64,000 bases of DNA. Source: Chitinophagaceae bacterium (GTDB lineage: Bacteria; Bacteroidota; Bacteroidia; Chitinophagales; Chitinophagaceae). Under the pieces are notes generated by a model, which was given only the letters and a program-made list of their open reading frames with translations, searched no databases and was not told where the DNA came from. A program made the translations under genes and the position numbers. The first letter of the stretch is position 1. The number at the start of each line of letters is the position of its first letter. This document shows positions 57,401-64,000 of the stretch, piece after piece. The DNA lies in assembly GCA_016787065.1 (NCBI GenBank), contig JAEUVD010000028.1, positions 92,993 to 156,992 on the forward strand, read 5' to 3'.

Positions 57401-58613
57401 GCCTGCTGTTGCCGGTGCGGTAGCATATCGTGTTCAATATCGGGTGGTAGGAAGTTCCAGTTGGCAGCAAACAGCTTTGGTTACCAATACATCAACTAAC
57501 CTCAATAGTTTACAATACAACAGTAATTATGAATGGCAAGTGCGTACGATTTGTGCTTCCGATTCATCCAATTATTCTGGATCAACAACATTTACAACAC
57601 TACCGAATTGTCCGCCAACGGTTGGTAGTACCATGAGCTTACCTATTGTAGTTGGTCAGGCTCCGTGTATATCAAATCCTTATACCAATACACAAACAAA
57701 TTCTATCGCTAATTGTTTCCAGAATAATTATACCGGAACGAATAATCAAGCTTCGCCGAATGTATGGTATCAATTTACTTTGTCGGCCCCAGCCACGGTA
57801 GATATTAGTCATTGCAACAGCACCTTAAACGATACCTATATACATTTACTGAATAGCAGCGGTGGGCACATTGCAAGCAACGATGATAATGGTCCTGTTT
57901 GTGGTACATCATTGAAAGCATCAATATCTTCAGTCTTAGCTGCGGGTACCTATTTTGTAGTATCAGAAGGTTACGGTACCGGGGTGGGTTCAATTACTAC
58001 TAAAATAAATACTACCAATGCTTGTAATGCAACATTAAATCTTAATCTATTCATTGAGGGGTATTACCTTGGTTCTGGAATTATGGAGCCGGTTATGTTA
58101 AATCAAGGGTATAGCGGAAGTCCGGCACCTACGGCAACTGATGTTGATGAAATAACGGTTGAGTTACATGAAGCTACAACACCATTTACGTTAGTAGCTA
58201 GTGCTGTTGCTCGTTTACAAACCAACGGAACAGTATCGCTGGTGTATCCTCCACTTACAGGTAACTATTATGTTGTAGTTAAGCATAAGAATACCATTGA
58301 AACTTGGAGCCAATCAACGGTAAGCATGGTTGCCGGCGCAACTACGAATTATAATTTTACTTCAGGGTCAACACAAGCGTTTGGAGGTAATTTAACGGAA
58401 GTTGAAACGGGTGTATGGGCGGTTTATTCTGGCGATATCAATCAGGATAGCGGCATTGATGTTTTCGATTACTTAATCATTAACCCCGATATTGTGAATG
58501 GTTTATCGGGTTATCTCGCAACCGATTTGGATGGTAATGGCAGTGTGGATGGGTTTGATTACCTCTTATTGAATGAGAATATCATTAATGGTATTGGGGT
58601 GAGTACACCATAG
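54468..58613 (+). CDS. Giant BNR-propeller/FN3/PPC surface protein with dockerin-like tail
   Basis: A 1381-residue protein. Signal peptide: RKVILSVILLFITFSSFAQ. Residues about 100-745 form BNR/sortilin-like propeller repeats (IYRSTDGGTSWSQV type, often SPGGGLWKTTNGGTSW). Two FN3 domains (about 745-835 and 960-1045) alternate with pre-peptidase C-terminal-like domains (about 845-950 and 1050-1185; DIDYYSITT, GTYYIVVFGYNG). The shared C-terminal module runs from 58035 to the end, with the loops GDINQDSGIDVFD and DLDGNGSVDGFD and the last residues GIGVSTP. No Asp-box sialidase active site was confirmed. The propeller may bind a ligand or scaffold other proteins. Confidence 0.9.
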   Translation: MRKVILSVILLFITFSSFAQIDPFELMQRTDLTIDQIQTEADSWFKIHGKERGSGYKQFQRWLYERKFHIDDNGYFIDPQTEFSEAQIAASKMNQIGTAFGTKAVSGIWSELGPANWNKTSGWNPGTGRLVAMAIHPSSPNTIYVGSPGGGLWKTTNGGTSWIPLTEYNSVWQYIYSIAIDPLNQNIVYAGTGNGGNQIIKSTDGGNNWTVLGSGPTSNIRKILIHPTNTNLVFACANNGIYRSTDGGTSWSQVRTGAKEDIEFKPGNTNIMYACGSTEVVKSTDGGVTWNLLGNAEGITNTGRSFIAVTPANPEYVYIVQASGSVFGRLYKSTNSGVSFNTMVVGNATNGTNYFGYETDGTGTSGQASHDMALAVSPNNAEEVHLAGIICWKSTNGGTSFTATTAWSLPNSVGYNHADVHGLEFVNSTLFSLSDGGIYKSINNADDWTDLSSGLGIRQFYRIASSPTNGTVLTGGAQDNGSVAKQSSGTWVDWLGADGMEGLVSPTNHLNLWGTSQNGQLYRSTNGGSTRTSLASITGGAWVTPIAIHPTNETILFAGGTAVYKSTNSGSTFTNISGTTITNSLVDLAIAPSNANYIYACEGSNLYVTTNGGTSWLTKTAPGTISDICVSPTNPSKIWITLSGGTGRVHVSTDAGTTFTNITLTLPSIAARSVVVDNSTDEKIFVGMSIGVYTYSNSNPSWIAMTDNLPLVAINELDIQFATSKLRVATYGRGIWETSIATVACLAPSSLVANAITNTSATLVWGTVSGAVNYSVEYKEASSSSWIVLSAATTATSYNLTGLTQGTSYDFRVKTNCSASSSFYALAQFTTTAPMPACITTLEPNETLATALPVNQNTTISAGISSATDIDYYSITTTSYVNFNITLTNLPFDYDLELRNAAGTLLASSTQGGSNSELITLNTQAPGTYYIVVFGYNGAYSIAQCYDLNIGTVVTSSCTIPTSLSTTSVAGTSATVSWPAVAGAVAYRVQYRVVGSSSWQQTALVTNTSTNLNSLQYNSNYEWQVRTICASDSSNYSGSTTFTTLPNCPPTVGSTMSLPIVVGQAPCISNPYTNTQTNSIANCFQNNYTGTNNQASPNVWYQFTLSAPATVDISHCNSTLNDTYIHLLNSSGGHIASNDDNGPVCGTSLKASISSVLAAGTYFVVSEGYGTGVGSITTKINTTNACNATLNLNLFIEGYYLGSGIMEPVMLNQGYSGSPAPTATDVDEITVELHEATTPFTLVASAVARLQTNGTVSLVYPPLTGNYYVVVKHKNTIETWSQSTVSMVAGATTNYNFTSGSTQAFGGNLTEVETGVWAVYSGDINQDSGIDVFDYLIINPDIVNGLSGYLATDLDGNGSVDGFDYLLLNENIINGIGVSTP

Positions 58614-58748
58614 ATCTTAGGCATTGTTTTACGCGCTACATCATCAAGACTAACTTTTTCTACTGGGTAAACAAATAGTAACTGTTACAATTGCTTATAA
58701 CGACAAGGTATTACATAGAAAACAAATGTAACTAAGGTTAAGAATACC

Positions 58749-60554
58749 TTAGGCCAATTGCATTTGTTTCATATCCTTTTTACGGTCGTGTTCATCTAGG
58801 ATGATCTTACGCATACGAATAAAATTAGGAGTAACCTCAATCGATTCATCAAACTCAATATACTCCATACACTCTTCTAAGGTCATTAATTTTTTCGGTG
58901 CAATACGGGTAGCATCATCTGATCCACTCGCACGGTGGTTGGTTAGTTTCTTACCTTCAATTGCATTGATTAATAAATCGCCGGGCTTGATGTGCTCAGC
59001 AACAATTTGTCCTGCGTACAACTCTTCGCCTGGTTCCACAAAGAAAGTACCACGATCTTGCAACTTATCGATAGAATAACCGGTAGCAGTTCCTGTAAAT
59101 TTAGAAATCAAAACACCATTATTTCTACCTGGTATCGATCCTTTCCATGGTTTATATTCATTGAAACTATGGGCCATTACCGCTTCACCGGCTGTATTCG
59201 TAAGCATTTGGGTTCGTAAGCCAATTAAACCACGTGATGGTATTTCAAACTCTAGGTGTTGCATATCGCCTTTGGTTTCCATGACCAATAATTCACCTTT
59301 TCTACGTGTAACCAAATCAATCGCCTTACTCGAAAAATCCATAGGCACATCAATCACCAATATTTCATACGGTTCACATTTCTTACCATCGATTGTTTTT
59401 GTAAGTACTTGTGGTTGACCTACAGTTAACTCATAACCTTCTCTGCGCATCGTTTCGATAAGAATACCAAGGTGCAAAATACCACGACCATAAACTAAGA
59501 AAGTATCACCATTATCGGTATCTTCTACTCGAAGCGCTAAGTTCTTTTCAGTTTCTTTAATCAATCGATCACGTAAATGACGACTTGTAACAAACTTACC
59601 GTCTTTACCAAAGAACGGAGAGTTATTGATACTGAAGGTCATATTCATTGTAGGTTCATCCACTTTAATGAAAGGTAAAGCCTCCGGATTTTCAGCATCA
59701 GAAATCGTATCACCGATATTAAAATCTTCGATACCAACCACCGCGCAAATATCACCTGCCTGAACTTCAGTTGCCTTCTTTTTACCTAACGATTCGAATA
59801 CATAAAGTTCTTTCGTTTTAATTTTTCGATTGCTACCATCTTGCGAAAGCAAAGCAATTTGTTGACCTTCAGTAATAGTGCCACGAGCAACACGTCCAAC
59901 GGCAATACGACCTAAAAACGAAGAATAATCTAACGAGGTAATTTGCATTTGCAAGGTACCTTCTTCCACTTTCGGAGCCGGAACATGTTGTATTATACCA
60001 TCTAATAATGGCGTAATATCATCGCATTGCGAGTTCTCGGAATTGAACCAACCATTTTTACCCGAACCATAATAGGTAGGAAAATCTAATTGCTCTTCGG
60101 TTGCATCTAAGCTGAAAAATAAATCAAATACAGCATCATGTACTTCATCCGGCCGACAATTAGGCTTATCTACTTTATTAATTACCACAATAGGCTTCAA
60201 CTTTAATTGAAGTGCTTTTTGCAATACAAAACGTGTTTGCGGCATAGGCCCTTCAAAGGCATCAACTAATAAAATAACACCATCGGCCATTTTCAATACA
60301 CGTTCCACTTCGCCTCCGAAGTCAGAGTGACCCGGTGTATCAATCACATTAATCTTTACGTCTTTATAAACAACCGATGCATTTTTAGAAAAGATAGTAA
60401 TACCTCGTTCACGTTCGAGGTCGTTATTATCCATAATAAGTTCACCGGTTTCCTGATTGGAACGGAATACATTGGTTTGGTGTAAAATTTTATCTACCAA
60501 GGTTGTTTTACCGTGGTCTACGTGTGCAATGATGGCAATATTTCTGATGTTCAT
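58749..60554 (-). CDS. typA: Ribosome-associated GTPase TypA/BipA
   Basis: A 601-residue translational GTPase, usual length for the family. G motifs are visible: [15 protein letters not shown] (P loop, near residue 10), [12 protein letters not shown], and NKVDKPNC. The domain order of TypA (GTPase, beta-barrel, two EF-G-like domains and the C-terminal TypA domain with [15 protein letters not shown]) is complete. It is involved in 50S subunit assembly and stress responses. It stands alone on the minus strand with an excellent promoter upstream. Confidence 0.97.
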   Translation of the reverse strand: MNIRNIAIIAHVDHGKTTLVDKILHQTNVFRSNQETGELIMDNNDLERERGITIFSKNASVVYKDVKINVIDTPGHSDFGGEVERVLKMADGVILLVDAFEGPMPQTRFVLQKALQLKLKPIVVINKVDKPNCRPDEVHDAVFDLFFSLDATEEQLDFPTYYGSGKNGWFNSENSQCDDITPLLDGIIQHVPAPKVEEGTLQMQITSLDYSSFLGRIAVGRVARGTITEGQQIALLSQDGSNRKIKTKELYVFESLGKKKATEVQAGDICAVVGIEDFNIGDTISDAENPEALPFIKVDEPTMNMTFSINNSPFFGKDGKFVTSRHLRDRLIKETEKNLALRVEDTDNGDTFLVYGRGILHLGILIETMRREGYELTVGQPQVLTKTIDGKKCEPYEILVIDVPMDFSSKAIDLVTRRKGELLVMETKGDMQHLEFEIPSRGLIGLRTQMLTNTAGEAVMAHSFNEYKPWKGSIPGRNNGVLISKFTGTATGYSIDKLQDRGTFFVEPGEELYAGQIVAEHIKPGDLLINAIEGKKLTNHRASGSDDATRIAPKKLMTLEECMEYIEFDESIEVTPNFIRMRKIILDEHDRKKDMKQMQLA

Positions 60555-60564
60555 ATAAGGGGCG

Positions 60565-60594
60565 CAAAAGTATTGTCAAATGGCCGTATTTCAA
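60565..60594 (-). promoter_or_regulatory. Bacteroidota-type promoter of typA
   Basis: On the minus strand TTG (60592-60594), a 19-base spacer and TACTTTTG (60565-60572) match the Bacteroidota consensus TTG-N19-TAnnTTTG. It lies 10 bases before the ATG at 60554, so the leader should be very short. Confidence 0.65.
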
Positions 60595-60672
60595 GACTTT
60601 AGAAGATAATAAATTGTCAATGAATTATTTGTCGAAATTGATCTGAAAATCACCATTACCTTCGATCCTGCC

Positions 60673-61392
60673 ATGTATCGCGGAATCCTTTGTTTACTTT
60701 TCCTCATTTCTTTACCAAAAAATCAAGGTAACGCACAAAAAAACACCCTTGAAACGCCGATGGTGGAGTACATCGCAGATCCGCTTCAGCAGCGGATTGT
60801 AATGTTCTGGAAGGATGAAAACGGACAATTAATCCGCAGCCTTAAGAACCTTAAATCCTATTCAGAACGAAGGAAACACCCGTTGCTTTTTGCAATGAAT
60901 GGCGGTATGTATAAAACCGATATCTCCCCCTTAGGGCTATGGATTGATGAGGGGAAGGAAATACATGCTATAAACACGGCGTCCGGAAAGGGCAATTTTT
61001 ACCTAAAACCGAATGGCGTATTTCTGATAACTCAGGATGGCAAAGCCGATGTGGTGGCCACGAGCCACTATCGAAGCAGCAAGAATATACGTTTTGCAAC
61101 CCAATCGGGCCCAATGTTGGTGTATCAAGGAGTTATCCATCCTGAATTCAAGAAAGGGTCAAGTCATGTTCATATAAGAAATGGGGTAGGCATTTTGCCG
61201 AACGGAAAGGTACTTTTCGCCATGACGAAAACGCCAGTTAGCCTCTATGATTTCGCTACATATTTTCTACGTAAAGGGTGTAAGCAAGCGTTGTACTTAG
61301 ATGGTTTTGTTTCGCGCTGTTATGCCCCGTCACAACAATGGATACAAGAGGATGGTAATTTTGGGGTGATGATTGGGGTGGAGAAAAAGTGA
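60673..61392 (+). CDS. Phosphodiester glycosidase family (NAGPA-like) secreted protein
   Basis: A 239-residue protein with a signal peptide (RGILCLLFLISLPKNQGNAQ). The core matches the NAGPA/phosphodiester glycosidase family: FAMNGGMYKTDISPLGLWIDEGKEI, then FYLKPNGVFLI, ATQSGPMLV, ALYLDGFVSRCY and the closing GVMIGVEKK. Relatives hydrolyse phosphodiester-linked sugars. The natural substrate of bacterial members is mostly unknown. It is divergent from typA; a TACCTTCG sequence just upstream may be its -7 box. Confidence 0.88.
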   Translation: MYRGILCLLFLISLPKNQGNAQKNTLETPMVEYIADPLQQRIVMFWKDENGQLIRSLKNLKSYSERRKHPLLFAMNGGMYKTDISPLGLWIDEGKEIHAINTASGKGNFYLKPNGVFLITQDGKADVVATSHYRSSKNIRFATQSGPMLVYQGVIHPEFKKGSSHVHIRNGVGILPNGKVLFAMTKTPVSLYDFATYFLRKGCKQALYLDGFVSRCYAPSQQWIQEDGNFGVMIGVEKK

Positions 61393-61589
61393 TGCATGAA
61401 CCATTCGCGATGAGAAACCGATGGAACTTCCGTTGTATGGAATTCATATTTCATGTGCCAGATTTGACTTTATCTAAACAGAAACTATTTTTTTAGAAGC
61501 CATTTAAGGGATAAGCATTATCCTAAATGATTTTGAGATAGAGTTATATATGCACTTAAAATATAGAATTGGATGAAGAATTTGAAAGT

Positions 61590-62870
61590 TTAGAATTTCT
61601 CTATAAACCTTGAAAATAAACTCTTGTTTTCTGTTAGTATATCTCCTCTCCCGGTAAGAACAGGTTGTTGAAATATTATATTACCATTCGAAGTTTTAAG
61701 ACCATGAGTTAACCTAATATCAAAGGAATAAATGCTATCCATGGGAGCAGACGATATATATGAAATTTCTCCAGTAACTAAGCCGTATTCAGAAGCTGGA
61801 TGACTGCTGAGTTCTATTAATACTTTCTGTCCAACTTTAACCTTTCCTGAATTTTGAATAGCTAGGGTACCCTTAGCAAGGATCTGTTGTCCTTCGGGAA
61901 CAATTAACATGATTCCTTGTTCAGCGTGTATATTTTGATTTTCCTTCCAAATGCTAAACAAGTTCACTTTACCGGATATTGGTGAGGTATAAATACTAAT
62001 TTGTTTGGCTTCCTCAATACGTTGTATTAGATTTTTTGCAGATAATTCCACTTTTCTTTTTGATTCTGATAATTGATTATTTTTTGACAATTCGGTATCT
62101 AACATACGTTTTTTAAGTTCCGATATCCTCAGATTGTATTCTAAAATTTTATTCTGATTGTCGTTGATTTTAAGTAGTACTTCATTATATTTTTTTTTGC
62201 TTAATAAAAATTCATGTTCGGATAAAACACCTTTTTCGAATAATTCTTTATCCGTATCATAAATTTTTTTATCCGTTCCTAAATTACTCTGAATTTTATC
62301 TTCATTATTCCTAAGCTGTTTCACCATTAAAATATTATCCTGTAATTCTCTTTCCATTTGAGAAAGCGTACGTTGACTGTTTTCATGGGTTAAGAAGTAA
62401 TTCCATTCTTCTACCTCATTTAACAGACTTAGATATTCAGACTGCAATTCACCAAGGTTCAAATTTTTTTGTTGTAAAAGGTTAATATTATTAGTTTCTA
62501 GTAAATGAGTCAACTCCATTTTCAGCTTGTCAAGATCATCTTGGTTTGAAGTACTTTCCATTTCAAATAGAGCGCTTCCTTTTTTTACAAGATCATTTTG
62601 TTTAACAAAAAGAGTTTTGATTCTTCCGGAATGGTAAGCTACAATTTTAACAGGTGGGTTATCTGAAGTAATATTGATTTGAGCGCTTACCCGGTCAGGA
62701 TAATGTAAAAACACCGAACTAATCAATAAAAGAGTTACAATTAAAAACAAAACGATAATGCCATTTCTTGTTATCCAGGAAGGTATTCGACCAATAATCT
62801 CCTGCACTTCCTCGCTTCTTACTTCTTTGAAAAGCGTTTCATCTTCGGTATTTTTATGATGATCTAACAT
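61590..62870 (-). CDS. HlyD-family periplasmic adaptor of an ABC exporter
   Basis: A 426-residue membrane fusion protein. One N-terminal membrane helix (ITRNGIIVLFLIVTLLLISSVF, residues about 34-56) is followed by a lipoyl/barrel part (GRIKTLFVKQNDLVKKGSALF), a long coiled coil (about 110-270) and a beta-barrel (GKVNLFSIWKENQNIHAEQG, then LVTGEISYISSAPMD). It bridges the inner-membrane ABC transporter to the outer membrane in type I export. The gene starts 28 bases after the ABC gene stop, so they form an operon. No outer-membrane TolC gene or precursor peptide is in the window. Confidence 0.93.
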   Translation of the reverse strand: MLDHHKNTEDETLFKEVRSEEVQEIIGRIPSWITRNGIIVLFLIVTLLLISSVFLHYPDRVSAQINITSDNPPVKIVAYHSGRIKTLFVKQNDLVKKGSALFEMESTSNQDDLDKLKMELTHLLETNNINLLQQKNLNLGELQSEYLSLLNEVEEWNYFLTHENSQRTLSQMERELQDNILMVKQLRNNEDKIQSNLGTDKKIYDTDKELFEKGVLSEHEFLLSKKKYNEVLLKINDNQNKILEYNLRISELKKRMLDTELSKNNQLSESKRKVELSAKNLIQRIEEAKQISIYTSPISGKVNLFSIWKENQNIHAEQGIMLIVPEGQQILAKGTLAIQNSGKVKVGQKVLIELSSHPASEYGLVTGEISYISSAPMDSIYSFDIRLTHGLKTSNGNIIFQQPVLTGRGDILTENKSLFSRFIEKF

Positions 62871-62898
62871 TGGATTATTCGTAATTTATTGGTTCGGA

Positions 62899-64000
62899 TC
62901 AATTTCCGAGTTCTAATTGGTTTTTTATGAGTTCGAAATATTTGCCTTTTTTTTGAACTAATTCCTGATGGGTTCCCAATTCAGCAACACTCCCTTGATC
63001 GAGTACAACAATTTGATCAGCATGTTTAACCGTACTTAATCTATGGGCGACGATTATAACCGTTCGGTTCTTATAAAACAGTTCAAGGTTCTCGATAATA
63101 ATTTTTTCATTATTGGCATCCAATGCACTCGTTGCCTCATCAAAAAAAAGATATTCCGGATTTTTGTATATGGCCCTGGCAATTAAAATACGTTGTTTTT
63201 GGCCTGTACTTATTCCTGATCCTGATTGCCCTATTTTGCTGTTATATCCTAAAGGTAACCCCTCAATAAAAGTTTTTATATTGGATATCTCAACAGCTTG
63301 TTTCAATTTTTTATGATCTACTTTCTCGTCGGATATAGCAATGTTATTAGCGATAGTATCACTAAACAGAATACCTTCTTGCATTACTGTTCCGCATTTA
63401 GTTCTCCAAACAAAAGGACTGATATTATTTATATTTTCATGATCAACCAGAATTTCACCAGCGGTAGCTTTATAGAATTGTAACAGTAACTTCACCAATG
63501 TTGTTTTACCACTACCACTTGAACCAACAATAGCGGTTACTTTTCCATAGGGTATCGATAAATTTATATCCTTGAGTGCAAAAGGAGAATTAGGCCCTTG
63601 GTATTGAAAAGATAAGTTGCGAATAGCAATGGATTTTTCAATATTAGAATCATAATGTAATAGTTCATTCCTTGAGATGTTGAAATCCTCATTGTCTTTC
63701 ATATGTATTTCACTCAGTCGATCTAAACTAATTTTAGCATCTTGAGCATGTTGAATAAAGGCAAGTATATTCTCAATGGGTGCATTGAGTTGACCTATAA
63801 TATAACTTACGCTCATCATCATACCAATACTCATATCGCCAGTAATAACTTCACGTGCTGATAAGTAGGTTATGAATATATTCTTTAATTGATTAAAAAA
63901 AACGGATCCGATTTGTTGGGTTTGATTTAAAGTTAAACTTTTTATATTAAGGTTAAATATTTTAGCTTGCATGCGTTCCCAACCCCATCTTTTTTTTGTT
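62899..64000 (-). CDS. ABC exporter ATPase/membrane subunit (5' part missing)
   Basis: The frame is open to the end of the window, so the N-terminal part is missing; the visible 367 residues include part of the membrane domain (SYIIGQLNAPIENILAF) and a complete ATPase. Motifs: Walker A GSSGSGKTTL, Q-loop VMQEGILFSD, ABC signature SGSGISTGQKQR (STGQ rather than the common SGGQ), Walker B YLFFDEATSALD and H-loop IVAHRLST. With a HlyD partner this looks like a peptidase-containing bacteriocin-type exporter, but the C39 peptidase domain would lie off the window. Substrate unknown. Confidence 0.93.
   Translation of the reverse strand, partial: TKKRWGWERMQAKIFNLNIKSLTLNQTQQIGSVFFNQLKNIFITYLSAREVITGDMSIGMMMSVSYIIGQLNAPIENILAFIQHAQDAKISLDRLSEIHMKDNEDFNISRNELLHYDSNIEKSIAIRNLSFQYQGPNSPFALKDINLSIPYGKVTAIVGSSGSGKTTLVKLLLQFYKATAGEILVDHENINNISPFVWRTKCGTVMQEGILFSDTIANNIAISDEKVDHKKLKQAVEISNIKTFIEGLPLGYNSKIGQSGSGISTGQKQRILIARAIYKNPEYLFFDEATSALDANNEKIIIENLELFYKNRTVIIVAHRLSTVKHADQIVVLDQGSVAELGTHQELVQKKGKYFELIKNQLELGN

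Overview
The window looks like chromosomal DNA from a low-GC member of the Bacteroidota. The evidence is: three proteins with the IYPNP-type tail of type IX secretion (T9SS) cargo; a complete alternative complex III operon (actABCDEF) running into cytochrome oxidase genes; propeller/Y_Y_Y and TPR histidine kinases; DUF4230 and DUF3667 proteins; and promoter boxes of the TAnnTTTG type. The order within the phylum cannot be resolved by eye. No tRNA, rRNA, CRISPR array, prophage or complete insertion sequence was seen.

Layout. 1-3101: 3' end of a giant secreted protein whose start lies outside the window. 3152-5603: a VOC / AHSA1 / VOC operon divergent from a GlxA-type AraC regulator. 5935-6548: decayed DUF4143-type ATPase gene that runs in frame into a sensor kinase. 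6597-33018: an island where giant surface proteins alternate with three histidine kinase/response regulator pairs, plus one nonsense-riddled remnant of a giant-protein tail. 33371-37451: two T9SS cargo proteins separated by 1.27 kb of non-coding DNA full of short repeats. 37644-39055: DUF4230 and DUF3667 membrane proteins. 39267-51839: respiratory block actA-F, ctaC, ctaD, ctaB. 51855-54380: six copies of a palindromic intergenic repeat flanking a T9SS protein. 54468-58613: a fourth giant BNR/FN3/PPC protein. 58749-64000: typA, a phosphodiester glycosidase-like lipase-independent secreted protein, and a HlyD / ABC export pair cut by the window end.

How the genes work together. The respiratory block would pass electrons from menaquinol through alternative complex III to an aa3-type oxidase, with CtaB supplying heme O for heme A. 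No oxidase subunit III gene is seen in the window. The giant proteins are probably exported to the cell surface and the adjacent two-component systems may control them, but this link is inferred only from gene order.

Most interesting signal. Four giant proteins that otherwise differ in architecture (ends at 3101, 10581, 27961 and 58613), and one pseudogene (19797-20345), share a C-terminal module of about 185 residues. It is a beta-rich half with a GYY..G..M and HRN..TW signature, then two dockerin-like calcium loops, and it always ends within a few residues of a terminal proline. The three proteins with the ordinary T9SS tail lack it, so it may be an alternative sorting or anchoring tail.
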